A DNA stretch of 64,000 bases from Streptomyces sp. Ru72 (GTDB lineage Bacteria; Actinomycetota; Actinomycetes; Streptomycetales; Streptomycetaceae). The notes beneath the pieces were generated by a model, which made no database searches, was not told the origin of the DNA, and saw only the letters and a program-made list of their open reading frames with translations. The position numbers and the translations under genes are program-made. Positions 8,987 through 17,319 of this stretch are shown piece after piece (the first letter of the stretch is position 1; the number at the start of each line of letters is the position of its first letter). The stretch spans positions 172,344 to 236,343 of the forward strand of contig NZ_PQSR01000001.1 in NCBI RefSeq assembly GCF_002920635.1. Direction: 5' to 3'.

Positions 8987-9631
8987 GGGGCACCTCCTCC
9001 GTCGTTGCCGTCCTGTGTACTGCTTACCTGGTACTGCTTACTGATCGTATCCACGCGCCGGAAAATCGGGTGGTTCCCCCCATCGGCCCTGTCGACGGGT
9101 GTCGACGCCTCCGGGTTTCCCTCCGGACGGCCGCTTCGAACACCTTCCGGGCGTACTCCTTGTCGTACTCCTCGGAGCACTCCGCGGTGGTACTCCCGCC
9201 ATGGATCGTAGAGGCGGCCGCAGACCAGTGTCCCGCACCCGGCTGTGGACCCGGCCCGCCTCCTGGAGAGATGCGCGGGACCGGTACGAGGTTGATACGT
9301 GAACAGACACGCCTTGAGACGTGGCGGCGGCTCGGGGGCGGAGGGAGGCCGGGGTGCGGGGGCAGGGAGCTGGAGGCCTGGGAGCTGAGGGTGGGCGTCG
9401 GGCTGAGGCGTCGGTGGGTGGACCGAGCTGAGCTGGGGATGTCGGGTCGTGCCTGCCGAGGGCCGGATGTTCGATGTCTGGAGTCGGTGTCTGGTGTTCC
9501 GTGCCTGGTGCCATGCCTGGTGTTCGGCGGGGACAGGCGCCCGGGATGGGCCGGGGAGCCGGGGCGCTCGGGATGTCGCTGGTCGCGCGGGGTTTCCGGG
9601 GGCGGGGCCGCGGGCCCCAGGGGAAAGGGAT
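8987..9631. other. Gene-free spacer between fhaA and tRNA-Leu
   Basis: I see no convincing gene here. Near fhaA are two copies of GTACTGCTTAC (9018-9028 and 9032-9042), spaced one and a third helical turns apart, probably in or near the fhaA promoter; a TACTGCTTAC copy also overlaps the PP2C stop codon at 5987. From about 9320 to 9560 the sequence is G/T-skewed and simple, with TGCCTGGTG-like motifs repeated. Nothing else is recognisable. Confidence 0.5.
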
Positions 9632-9661
9632 GTGAACCCACCCTGCGCAGCGTGCTAATGT
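9632..9661 (+). promoter_or_regulatory. Probable promoter of tRNA-Leu
   Basis: GTGAAC (9632-9637) and TAATGT (9656-9661) are separated by 18 bases and resemble a housekeeping sigma promoter. The predicted start would give a leader of about 50 bases before the mature tRNA. Confidence 0.45.
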
Positions 9662-9717
9662 TCTGCGTGTCGGAAGGCGCCGGGCCGAAAGGGCCGGAGC
9701 CGGAGGACACACCCAAT

Positions 9718-9801
9718 GCGCGGGTGGCGGAATAGGCAGACGCGCTGGATTCAGGTTCCAGTGCCCGCAAGGGCGTGGGGGTTCAACTCCCCCCTCGCGC
9801 A
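9718..9801 (+). tRNA. tRNA-Leu, anticodon CAG
   Basis: The 84-base sequence folds as a class II tRNA. The acceptor stem pairs GCGCGGG with CTCGCGC and has one G-U pair; the anticodon stem CTGGA/TCCAG holds the loop TTCAGGT with CAG at 9752-9754; there is a long variable arm, and the T arm is GGGGG-TTCAACT-CCCCC. The discriminator base is A and CCA is not encoded. A leucine tRNA also lies next to fhaA in mycobacteria, so the gene belongs to the conserved core. Everything downstream looks accessory, and tRNA 3' ends are common integration targets. Confidence 0.95.
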
Positions 9802-9816
9802 CAGAGAGAAACCGAC

Positions 9817-9863
9817 GAAACGGGTCTCTGCAGGTGACGGAAGTCACCGCAGGGGCCCGTTTC
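9817..9863 (+). terminator. Terminator of tRNA-Leu
   Basis: The arms GAAACGGG (9817-9824) and CCCGTTTC (9856-9863) enclose an inner hairpin, GGTGAC-GGAA-GTCACC flanked by CTGC and GCAG. The long stem just after the tRNA fits a factor-independent terminator. Confidence 0.7.
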
Positions 9864-9936
9864 TCGTTCCATGATCGTTGTGAGGCATCACACAGCCCGA
9901 TCAGGGCATACGGCAGGCCCCGGCGCGTGAGCTATC

Positions 9937-10700
9937 TCACGGGTGGGGGCCTGTCTTCGTGGTGCTGTGGTGCCGGAGTCGGATCGATCTAGGCCGCTGG
10001 CGCCAGGTGGCCGGTCGGGTCCAGCTCCTCGGCTCTTTTTTCGGTCGCCGGTGGTGGGTGCGTCGGCGGGGGCGTTCGCCGCCGAGCGACAGGGTGTGCA
10101 GCCACTTTCTGATCTTGCGGCGGTTGGCGTGGGCCAGTTGGAAGGCGAGCAGGATCGTTTGTGCTGCGATGCCGCGGATACGGCGGGAGCCCGCGGATTC
10201 GATGCCCTCGGCGAGGGGTTCTTGGCGTAGCCGTTGTAGCCCTCGACGCTGTTGCGGAGCCGGAAGTAGATCTTCTGCCATTCCGGGCCGCCGTAGTCCA
10301 GGGCTTGCCACTGCTTGGCGCCGGCTTCGGGGCTGACGGTGATCGTGCGCTGGCGGCAGACCTTGAGCGGACTGGTGGGGCTGGGTTCCGGGTCGATGAG
10401 GGGCAGGTGGATGCCGCGACCCATGCTGTAGGGCTTGATGGGGCACTGGGCCTTGCCTGCTGCGGCAGGGCACATCATCCGCTGGTAGAACAGCCGCCGT
10501 ACGGCAGTGCCGCCACTCCGACGCAACTCCGGGCGGGGCCGCGGCGAGGTGAAGAACCGTGCGTACGCGGCGTTGAGCCGGGCGCGGTCGGCGACGTCGG
10601 TCAGATAGGCCACCTTGGTCCAGCGGCGGATGTCCGCGCTGGCGTGGGCGCAGAGGTCGTCCACGATGTAGATCCGGGTGCTGCCGGGCGACGCGGTGCG
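9937..10700 (-). pseudogene. Frameshifted mobile-element-type protein (transposase-like)
   Basis: On the minus strand one frame reads VDDLCAHASADIRRWTKVAYL through WQKIYFRLRNSVEGYNGYAKNP and then becomes meaningless. The next frame continues sensibly with LAEGIESAGSRRIRGIAAQTI, LLAFQLAHANRRKIRKWL and a basic tail. The two pieces join if one C is added to the CCCC run at 10215-10218. The pattern (R-N-x-V-E-x-x-N-G, then RR-x-RGIAAQ) resembles a family of actinobacterial proteins often found in integrated elements, perhaps DDE-type transposases, but I cannot name the family with certainty. The N-terminus is also unclear. The position, right behind a tRNA, fits an insertion remnant. A sequencing error in the homopolymer is the alternative. 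Confidence 0.5.
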
Positions 10701-11024
10701 GATCATTGGTGCACAAGGTGGGGTGCCGCACCGCCTGGTCCCAACTGCTCGCGCCGGGCGTGGAAGCGGCGAGGCGAAGACCGCGGACATTCGGTCCACG
10801 ACGACCGCCGCTTCCGACTGTGGCCCACCGTTCAACCGCCGACCGGCTGTGAGGGATACCGGCCACCCCTGAAAGGTGGACAGTGGACCGCAGCGATTGT
10901 CGTGCCACTGTGCCTGCGGCGGACGGCGACACGGCAGATCCGATCCCAGTGCCGCCACGAACCGAATCGGCCGGCGTTTTCCTGCCGCGCCCTCCTGCAT
11001 ACCTGGCCATGTCCGGCGGCAGGA
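10701..11024. other. Gene-free spacer
   Basis: No gene can be supported. Frames here lack family resemblance and ribosome sites. It may hold the decayed 5' part of the mobile-element gene on the minus strand. Confidence 0.4.
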
Positions 11025-11885
11025 TCAGTCACCGGAGGTGGGCCGGTCGTTGATGAAGGAGTACAGCAGAGCGTTGACGAGGTCGGGGCGGGTGGCGAAG
11101 GCGAAGTGGTCGGCGCCGGGGAGTTCGGCCAGACGGGCGTGGGGGATGGTCTGGCGCAGGTGGAGGGAGACTCCGGAGGGGACTTCCTGGCCTCTGGTGC
11201 TGCTCATCAGCAGGGTGGGAGCGGTGATGGCGGGGAGCAGGTGGCGGTCGTCGTCCCGTGAGATGTTGTCGAAGAAGCCGAGCAGGGTCTCGACTCCCGC
11301 GTTGTAGCTCATCTCGCGGAACCAGGAGCCGAGTTCCGTGGCGCGAGCGGTGTCGACGTCGGCGAAGACCAGGCCGGGGTCGAGGACGGCGTCGGTGATG
11401 CCCTCGATGCCGCCGTCGCGGGCGGCGTCGGTGAAGTGGGCGATGGCGGCGTCGTCGAAGCCGTGGGGCCAGTCGTCGCCGCGGCGGAACTTGGGGGAGC
11501 CGTTGAGGACGGCGAGCTTGCCGAGCAGGTCGGGGTGCTGGGCGGCGAATCGCAGTGCGACGTGCCCTGCCGATGCGAAGCCGACCACGGTGGGCTTCTC
11601 CAGGCGGAGGTGGGCGATGAGGGCCGCGAGGTCGGCGGTGTACAGGGCGGTGACGCTCTCCACGTCGGGGGGTAGTTTGTCGGAGGCTCCGTAGCCGCGC
11701 AGGTCGAGGAAGACGTTGCGAGCGTGGTGGTCGAAGAACTCCTGCTGGGCGGCCCAGGAGCGGGAGTCCAAAGGCAGGCCGTGCACCCAGACGATGGGGC
11801 GGCTGCCCGTACCGGTCTCGTAGAAGGCGATCCTGCCTCCCTCTACGTCGAGGTGGCGGGCCTGGTCGAAGCTGAGCGGAGGCAT
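11025..11885 (-). CDS. Alpha/beta-hydrolase-fold protein with altered catalytic residues
   Basis: This 286-residue protein has the fold marks of alpha/beta hydrolases: the oxyanion-side motif VWVHGLPLDSRSW, DLRGYGASDK, the elbow strand TVVGFASAGHVALRFA and the late His in GADHFAFA. Aligned with the usual VGHSMGG elbow, the nucleophile position is Ala (GFASAG), and the segment that normally supplies the acidic residue (PTLLMSSTRGQEVP) has no Asp. It may be a non-hydrolytic member, a lyase, or use the Ser one place later. ATG 11885 is chosen because AGGAG lies nine bases upstream and the family N-terminus starts there. It is the last gene of the six-gene minus-strand operon, 59 bases after the previous gene. 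Confidence 0.85.
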   Translation of the reverse strand: MPPLSFDQARHLDVEGGRIAFYETGTGSRPIVWVHGLPLDSRSWAAQQEFFDHHARNVFLDLRGYGASDKLPPDVESVTALYTADLAALIAHLRLEKPTVVGFASAGHVALRFAAQHPDLLGKLAVLNGSPKFRRGDDWPHGFDDAAIAHFTDAARDGGIEGITDAVLDPGLVFADVDTARATELGSWFREMSYNAGVETLLGFFDNISRDDDRHLLPAITAPTLLMSSTRGQEVPSGVSLHLRQTIPHARLAELPGADHFAFATRPDLVNALLYSFINDRPTSGD

Positions 11886-11944
11886 GGTGGCGTGCTCCTG
11901 GCGTCGGGCGGGAGGTGCCGGGCGGCACCTCCCGCTGCGGGTGG

Positions 11945-13117
11945 TCACAGCCCGGTCGGGTAGGTGACGTTGTCCAGGCCGGGGACGGTCACCTTGGCGG
12001 GGTTGTTGTCGGCGGCGACGAGCTGGCTGACGGCGTAGTCCGTGACGGAGCCGGACAGGAGCTGGCGGGGGTCCTCCATGACCATCCGGAGGCGGGTGGT
12101 CATGGCGCGCCAGTCGTCGGGGCCGTGGATGACGGGCATCTCACTGATCTCGGTGACGGACGGGTCGGAGATGTCGGGGACGGCGAGACGGCCGGGGGCG
12201 TAGCGGGGAAGCCCGGGGAACATCAGGTCGCCCAGTTCGACGGTGGCGCGGGTGTTGGACCAGATCTGGCGCAGGGGCTGCTCCAGGGCCGCCACCTTCG
12301 ACAGGTCTCCGTCCAGCGGGGTGGTGAAGGTGGGGGCGTGGGGCGCCATGTAGAGGCGTTCGAGGGGGAGCTGGTAGCCGGAGGCGCCCAGGAGCATGGT
12401 GGCGACGCTGGAGGTGTTCCAGGTGACACCGGCGGTGGGGCGACCCTGCTTGCCAGCGATGACCACCATGGCCCGGCTCCAGTCGATCTGCTGCTCGCGG
12501 AACCAGTGGATGATGCGGCGGGAGATGTCCAGTCCGGTGAGGAAGAACGTGGCGATCATCATGTGGTTGACGGTTCCGTGCCCCTCGGCCGTGCCCTTTT
12601 TCAGGTAGTCGGTGCGCAGGGCGGTGGCGTTGAGGCGGGTTTCGTCCTCCAGGGCGGCGCTGAGGAAGCGGTCGGTGACGGCGAAGGTGTAGTCGGCCAT
12701 GTCGGCGATGGCCTGCTCGCGGCCGCGGTAGGTCTCGACGGCGATGGTGTCGCGCCACAGTTCGGCACTGTTGGCCTCGCGGCTGCGCCGCACCTCGGTC
12801 AGCAGCCGCTCTGTTTCGTTGCGCCAGCCGGGATCCGCGTACTTCTCCCGCAGCTGTACGAGGGTGGCGACGGCGGGGCCGAGGTGGGAGACGCCGGCGA
12901 GTTCCTTGAAGCCCTTGGTGGAGAAGCGGAAGCCCTCGACCGTGGGGGGCTTGCCACCGCCGGGGTAGAGCGCGAAGTCGGTGCCGGTGGCGACGATCAG
13001 GGGTGCGTCGGCCGTGTCGGCGGCGGCGGTACGGGTCAGGTGGGAGCCGATGCTGGTGGGCCCGGCCGTGTAGGTGGTGAACAGGTCGACGAGCTCGGGG
13101 CTTTCGTTGGCGGCCAT
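11945..13117 (-). CDS. Uncharacterised 390-residue protein
   Basis: I do not recognise the family. The protein has no signal peptide or obvious membrane helix and begins MAANESPELVDLF. A middle region (HGTVNHMMIATFFLTGLDISRRIIHWF, then AMVVIAGKQGRPTAGVTWNTSS) looks conserved in style, with several His, Arg and Trp residues that could form an active site or a ligand pocket. AAGGA precedes the ATG at 13117, 44 bases after the EAR-propeller gene, so the two are probably co-transcribed. The frame continues upstream into the neighbouring gene, but that is a shadow. An enzyme role in the same pathway as the flanking oxidase and SDR-like protein is an inference from context only. Confidence 0.75.
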   Translation of the reverse strand: MAANESPELVDLFTTYTAGPTSIGSHLTRTAAADTADAPLIVATGTDFALYPGGGKPPTVEGFRFSTKGFKELAGVSHLGPAVATLVQLREKYADPGWRNETERLLTEVRRSREANSAELWRDTIAVETYRGREQAIADMADYTFAVTDRFLSAALEDETRLNATALRTDYLKKGTAEGHGTVNHMMIATFFLTGLDISRRIIHWFREQQIDWSRAMVVIAGKQGRPTAGVTWNTSSVATMLLGASGYQLPLERLYMAPHAPTFTTPLDGDLSKVAALEQPLRQIWSNTRATVELGDLMFPGLPRYAPGRLAVPDISDPSVTEISEMPVIHGPDDWRAMTTRLRMVMEDPRQLLSGSVTDYAVSQLVAADNNPAKVTVPGLDNVTYPTGL

Positions 13118-13161
13118 GGCGGTTCCTTGTCGTGGAGCGGTGCGGTGCGGAGCGGCGGGAT

Positions 13162-14256
13162 TCAGGGGGTGAAGCGGTAGAGGACGGTGCGGGCGGCGAA
13201 GCGCACGTCGGCGGTGAGACTGTGGGAGACCGCGATCAGCAGCCCCTCCTCGTCGTCGTGGATGACGGCGACGTCGGTGGCGCCCGTGGTGGGGAAGGTC
13301 TCCGTGCGTACCAGCTGCCCGTCGCGCCACTGGTAGATCTCGGAGTCGAGGTCGGTGGTCGGGTCGGCCGGAGTGCCTAGGACGAAGTTCACGCGCACGA
13401 CGTACAAGGTCCCGTCCGGGGCCGGCACGACGGCGAACTCGCGCGCTCCCAGCCCGGGCAGCGTCTGATGGACGACGAAGCGGGAGCCGTCCCAGCGCAG
13501 CAGCTGCGACTCGCTCTGCAGCCGGGCCACCAGCAGGAAGAATTCGCCGTCGATGGCGAAGTGCACGAACGCGCGGCCGTGCCGGTCGGCCAGCTCCTGG
13601 TGCCACTGGAACTTCTCTCCGTCGAAGCGGTAGAGCACCGACGGACCGACATGCTCCGCGTGCGCCAGGAAGTGCTGGCCGTCGACTGCGAAGGCATGCC
13701 AGTTGTAGGCCCACTGGGAGTCGATGTCCTGGAAGTGGACGAAGCGTTCACCGTCCCAGACGAATATCGGGGAGGGCAGGTTGTCGTCCTCCTGCCCGGG
13801 GATGACCACTCCCTGGGCCAGGGCCAGGAAGTGACGGTCCTCGATCATGAAGTGCTTCCACTGCTTGGCGGCGAAGCTGTCGAAGGACTGGAACTCGACG
13901 AAGGAGCTGCCGTCCCATTCGAGCACACGTGAGGTGGCGGCGAACTGATAAGGGCCTTTACCGGTACGGATGCTTGCCACGGCGAGGAAGGAGCGGTCGC
14001 CGATACGGAAGAACTCCGCGTCCTCGCCGCCCGGCAACGACACGCGTTGGAACGGCTCGTACCCCTGGTCGCCTCGCTTGAGCAGCAGCAGGTCGGTGTC
14101 GCTGTCTCCCCCGTTCATGTCCACCGGGGTGCCCGGCACGTCATAGGCGAGCTGGGGAATGGCGAGCAGCCGCAGGCCGTCCAGGTCGAACGGCTCCACG
14201 CCCCGGGCGCCCGAGGTGGGGATGGACTGGAACTCGGTGAGGTGTGTGCTGGGCAT
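13162..14256 (-). CDS. EAR/EPTP-repeat beta-propeller protein
   Basis: A 364-residue protein built from about seven repeats of roughly 45-50 residues, each with an aromatic-rich pattern of the type F-x-F-D-S / W-x-H-F-x-I-D-x-x-x-F-L-A. Clear examples are FQSFDSFAAKQWKHFMIEDR and FQDIDSQWAYNWHAFAVDGQ. This is the EAR (epitempin) pattern known from LGI1 and TSPEAR, predicted to form a seven-bladed propeller for protein or ligand binding. There is no signal peptide, so it is presumably cytoplasmic, which is unusual compared with the secreted animal proteins. ATG 14256 follows a GGAG/GAGAGG stretch. It lies between the FAD oxidase and the uncharacterised gene and may act as a scaffold or substrate-binding partner for the operon's enzymes. 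Confidence 0.8.
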   Translation of the reverse strand: MPSTHLTEFQSIPTSGARGVEPFDLDGLRLLAIPQLAYDVPGTPVDMNGGDSDTDLLLLKRGDQGYEPFQRVSLPGGEDAEFFRIGDRSFLAVASIRTGKGPYQFAATSRVLEWDGSSFVEFQSFDSFAAKQWKHFMIEDRHFLALAQGVVIPGQEDDNLPSPIFVWDGERFVHFQDIDSQWAYNWHAFAVDGQHFLAHAEHVGPSVLYRFDGEKFQWHQELADRHGRAFVHFAIDGEFFLLVARLQSESQLLRWDGSRFVVHQTLPGLGAREFAVVPAPDGTLYVVRVNFVLGTPADPTTDLDSEIYQWRDGQLVRTETFPTTGATDVAVIHDDEEGLLIAVSHSLTADVRFAARTVLYRFTP

Positions 14257-14354
14257 GGTTGTCGGGCCTCTCCGCAGGAAGTACGGGTGGTGGGTGCGTT
14301 GACCGGGCGCGGTCCGTGTCGACGTGTCGCCCCGGCGGCTGCCGTTGGGCCGGG

Positions 14355-15707
14355 TCACCCGGGAAGGTCCGCCGACGGCAGGGCGAAGTTGTTGTCGAAG
14401 ACGTGGTCGGGGTCGTAGCGCGACTTGAGGACCATGAGCCGGTCGAGCACCGCTCCGGGGAAGGCGTCCTGCAGCTGTCGTCGTCCCGTGCCCGTTTCGA
14501 AGCTCAGGTAGAGCCCCTTGAGGTGCGGGTGAAGCTGTTCCCAGTGCCGGTCGAGGTTCTTGCGCCCCGCCGGCAGGGTGGCGGCCATCAGCGAGAAGTT
14601 CTGCGTGCGGTGTGAGTAGGCCATCGCTGTCGAGGGCGTGTCGTTGACCGCTCCGCCGACTGACCGCAGCTGCACCATGGGCGCCCTTCCGGCCACCAGC
14701 AGTGACGCGATGGCCGCGGCGGCGGGCTCGGTGATGTGTTCCAGCAGCCCGGACCGCGACACCGTGAGCGGCTGCTGCGCGTGCTGCGCCGCGTGCGTGG
14801 CCGGCAGCAGTTGGTGGTACGGAGTGACGAAGGCCTGGTTCCGCAGCACGGGTCCGGCGGACAGCACGGGTGCGAGCGCCTTGCGCGCCGTCTCGGTGCC
14901 CGCCCCCGCGTGCACGGTCATCGCCTGGGCGACGGGCTGTCCACCGGGGCCCGCCATGAGCGTCAGGAAGCTGGTGACCGTTCGGGGTGCCGCCTCCACG
15001 GCGGTCCCCCACCGGGTCAGGAACGCGGCTGTGTCCCCGGCGTCGAAAGTGGTGACCGCGGCGATCACGTCGCCCACCGGCTCGGCCTGGAACTCGAACG
15101 CCGTCGCGACCCCGAAGTTGGCTCCCGCGCCGCGCACCGCCCAGAACAGATCCGGGTCGTGATCGGCGTCCGTCCGCACCCGGGAGCCGTCCGCCAGGAC
15201 CAGCTCGGCGGCGCGCATGCGATCGATGGTGAGGCCGTGCAGGCGGGACATGAGGCCGATACCGCCGGTGGTGGCCAGCCCGCCGACTCCGACGTCTCCG
15301 GTGTCTCCAGAGGACAGGGCCAGACCGTGGGGCGCGATCTGGGCGGCGACGTCTCCCCAGCGTGCTCCCGCCTCCACGCGTACCAGCCCGGATCGGGCGT
15401 CGAGCACCTTCACGGCATTGAGTGCGGAGAGGTCGACGACGATGCCGCCGTCGTTGGTGGAGCGGCCGCTGATGCCGTGGCCGCCGCTGCGCACGGTGAG
15501 GGGAAGCTGTGCGGTGCGGGCGTGGGCCAAGGCGGCTGCGATGTCCTCGTGATCGCGGACGCGTATCACGGCGGCCGGTGATCCGGTGCGGGTGTAGGTG
15601 TGCCGCACGTTGTCGTAGTCGCTGTCGCCCGGCCGGATCGCGACCGCGGCGAGACTGTCGGGCAGGGAGAGCCGAGAGGCCGGCGGTGAGCTGTCGATGG
15701 TGCGCAT
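14355..15707 (-). CDS. FAD-linked oxidoreductase, berberine-bridge-enzyme type
   Basis: A 450-residue flavin oxidase. The N-terminal PCMH-type FAD domain shows VRSGGHGISG, whose His normally carries the flavin covalently, and the second binding loop VGVGGLATTGGIG followed by GLTID. The second attachment Cys of bicovalent members is not present in that loop (SSGDTGDVG), so a single His linkage is expected. The C-terminal BBE segment ends DRLMVLKSRYDPDHVFDNNFALP. Such enzymes oxidise alcohols, aldehydes or phenolic alkaloid-like substrates and reduce oxygen; many act in secondary metabolism. GGAGG lies five bases before ATG 15707. It follows the SDR-like gene by 48 bases. Confidence 0.9.
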   Translation of the reverse strand: MRTIDSSPPASRLSLPDSLAAVAIRPGDSDYDNVRHTYTRTGSPAAVIRVRDHEDIAAALAHARTAQLPLTVRSGGHGISGRSTNDGGIVVDLSALNAVKVLDARSGLVRVEAGARWGDVAAQIAPHGLALSSGDTGDVGVGGLATTGGIGLMSRLHGLTIDRMRAAELVLADGSRVRTDADHDPDLFWAVRGAGANFGVATAFEFQAEPVGDVIAAVTTFDAGDTAAFLTRWGTAVEAAPRTVTSFLTLMAGPGGQPVAQAMTVHAGAGTETARKALAPVLSAGPVLRNQAFVTPYHQLLPATHAAQHAQQPLTVSRSGLLEHITEPAAAAIASLLVAGRAPMVQLRSVGGAVNDTPSTAMAYSHRTQNFSLMAATLPAGRKNLDRHWEQLHPHLKGLYLSFETGTGRRQLQDAFPGAVLDRLMVLKSRYDPDHVFDNNFALPSADLPG

Positions 15708-15755
15708 GGATGCCTCCGCGGTCTCCGTATGGGGACGGGGATCCGCACGTGTCCT

Positions 15756-16508
15756 TTACTGGGGCGGGGTGGTCCGCACGCCGTGGGCGCGGGTGATCAG
15801 GTACTGCAGCGGGGCGTCGGCGTACGGGCCGCTGTGGGCGACGAGCCGGCCCGCGTGCCTGCCGAGGTCCTCGGCGCTGAACCAACCGGGGTTGTCCGCG
15901 CCGATCGCGGCCCGCGGGCGGGTACGGATGGGGCCGATGATGAGCTCGTACACGCGCGGGCCCCTACCGCCCAGTTCCGCGTCCAGTGAGCGCACCAGCG
16001 ACTTCTTCGCCGCGTTCGTGGCTCCCACGAGGGCGGCGAAGGGATAAGGGATGTCCGCGCTGAAACCGCTCAGATGCACCAGCGCCCCGTCTCGGGACAG
16101 CAGGGGGGTGAGCGCGCGCAGCGCGTGGAAATGGCTCGTCAGGTTCGACGCGATCATTTCCTCCCACTCACGGTCGGAGATATCGAGGATGCCGGTGCGT
16201 TCTGGGCTCCCCCAGTCGCCGATCGAGACGACGGCGCCGTCCAGCGCGCCGTCGGGCGACAACTGTGCGCGCACCTTCTCGCTGTCGGCGTCGCCGACGT
16301 CGACCGTCCGGGTGATCAGGGTGCCGGGCCCGGCTTCCTTCACGTGGTCGGCGAGGCCGGCCAGTCGTTCCTCGCTGCGGCCGGTGGCCACGACGGTGGC
16401 TCCCTGGCGAAGCAGCGCGAGGGTCATTCCCTCGCCGATGCCACCGGTCGCGCCCGCCACCAGAACGGTCCGCCCGGACAGCAGCCGGTCCTCCTGTATG
16501 TCGCTCAT
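15756..16508 (-). CDS. SDR-fold protein lacking the usual Tyr-Lys pair
   Basis: A 250-residue short-chain dehydrogenase/reductase-like protein with a good nucleotide loop (VAGATGGIGEG) and the fold-supporting Asn (ASNLTSHFHA). In the active-site region, aligning LSGFSADIPYPFAALVGATNAAKKSL with the normal SS-x(12)-YxxxK pattern puts Val at the catalytic Tyr position and Asn at the Lys position, and Gly at the second Ser. The protein may therefore bind NAD(P) without classical hydride-transfer chemistry, or serve a structural role, or use other residues. AGAGGAG lies before ATG 16508. It is the second gene of the operon, 91 bases after the isochorismatase-like gene. Confidence 0.88.
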   Translation of the reverse strand: MSDIQEDRLLSGRTVLVAGATGGIGEGMTLALLRQGATVVATGRSEERLAGLADHVKEAGPGTLITRTVDVGDADSEKVRAQLSPDGALDGAVVSIGDWGSPERTGILDISDREWEEMIASNLTSHFHALRALTPLLSRDGALVHLSGFSADIPYPFAALVGATNAAKKSLVRSLDAELGGRGPRVYELIIGPIRTRPRAAIGADNPGWFSAEDLGRHAGRLVAHSGPYADAPLQYLITRAHGVRTTPPQ

Positions 16509-16599
16509 GGGACGATCTCCTCTCTGCGTGGCGGGCCGGGACCCGCTGTGGGATGGGTGTGGTGACTGGCCGGTACTCGCGGTGCTCGCGTCGACAGCC

Positions 16600-17244
16600 T
16601 CAGGCGGCCGTGGCGGCGCGCTTGCCCAGTTCGACGGCGTTGAAGAAGGAGCGAGCGCTCATGGCCATGGCCGGCACGTTCTCCTGCATCAGGCGCATGC
16701 GGTGCGGAGCGTCGTGGAACTGGGGGTCGAGCTGGAATTCGGCGGCCAGGGAGAACCAGGTCACCGGGACGGCACCGGCCTGGACCATGCGCTGGATCGC
16801 CGCGTTGTGGGCCTCGAGCGAGGGGCTGGCGGAGGCGTCGACCGCCACGTGCACGCGGTAGCCCTCACGCAGGCCGCCGAGCACGGTCTGCAGCACGCAC
16901 CCGTCGGTGGCGATGCCGCCGATCACCAGGTTCTGGCGGCCCTCCGCCCGGACCGCCTCGGCGAACGACTCGTCGAGGAAGGAGTTGAAGTCGACCGCGC
17001 GCTCGATGACCGGCTGGTCGCCGAGGGCCTCCAGCAGTTCCGGGTACAGCGGGCCGGACGGCTTGCTGGACTGGCCGTTGGTCACCACCAGGCCGCTTCC
17101 GTACCACTTCGCGGTCTTCGCCAGGCCCACGACGTTGTTGATGTGCTCCGCGAGGTAATGGGAGCGCAGGAGGTTCGCGAAACCGACGGCGTAGTCGACG
17201 AGGACGACGGTGGTGTTGGCCGGGGTGAGGGACTCAGGTGCCAT
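16600..17244 (-). CDS. Isochorismatase-family cysteine hydrolase (YcaC-like)
   Basis: A 214-residue hydrolase of the nicotinamidase/isochorismatase fold. The Asp-Lys-Cys triad is complete: Asp in VVLVDYAVGF, Lys in QSSKPSGPLYPEL and Cys in GGIATDGCVLQT. The pattern fits the YcaC-like subgroup, whose substrates are mostly unknown amides or esters. ATG 17244 is chosen because GAAGG lies six bases upstream and the family begins just before the first strand; the frame is open further upstream. It is the first gene of the operon and lies opposite the TetR gene, with three operator-like palindromes in the 253 bases between them. It appears to be one of the few members of the operon with a fully intact active site. 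Confidence 0.9.
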   Translation of the reverse strand: MAPESLTPANTTVVLVDYAVGFANLLRSHYLAEHINNVVGLAKTAKWYGSGLVVTNGQSSKPSGPLYPELLEALGDQPVIERAVDFNSFLDESFAEAVRAEGRQNLVIGGIATDGCVLQTVLGGLREGYRVHVAVDASASPSLEAHNAAIQRMVQAGAVPVTWFSLAAEFQLDPQFHDAPHRMRLMQENVPAMAMSARSFFNAVELGKRAATAA

Positions 17245-17319
17245 GACTGGCCTTCTTTCTCTTGTGGTGAACGGCAGCGACGGTTCGGCTGCCGAGCAGA
17301 CCGAGCTAGTTGGCTCATT

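Noticed and set aside
9070..9735. A 221-codon plus-strand frame ahead of the tRNA
   Set aside because: Gly/Arg-rich, runs into the tRNA, no ribosome site and no family resemblance.
13162..15885. One 907-codon minus-strand frame covering the EAR propeller and the FAD oxidase region
   Set aside because: Only the last 364 codons resemble a protein family; the part above 14256 is out of frame with the FAD oxidase gene and Arg-rich, so it is not a fusion.
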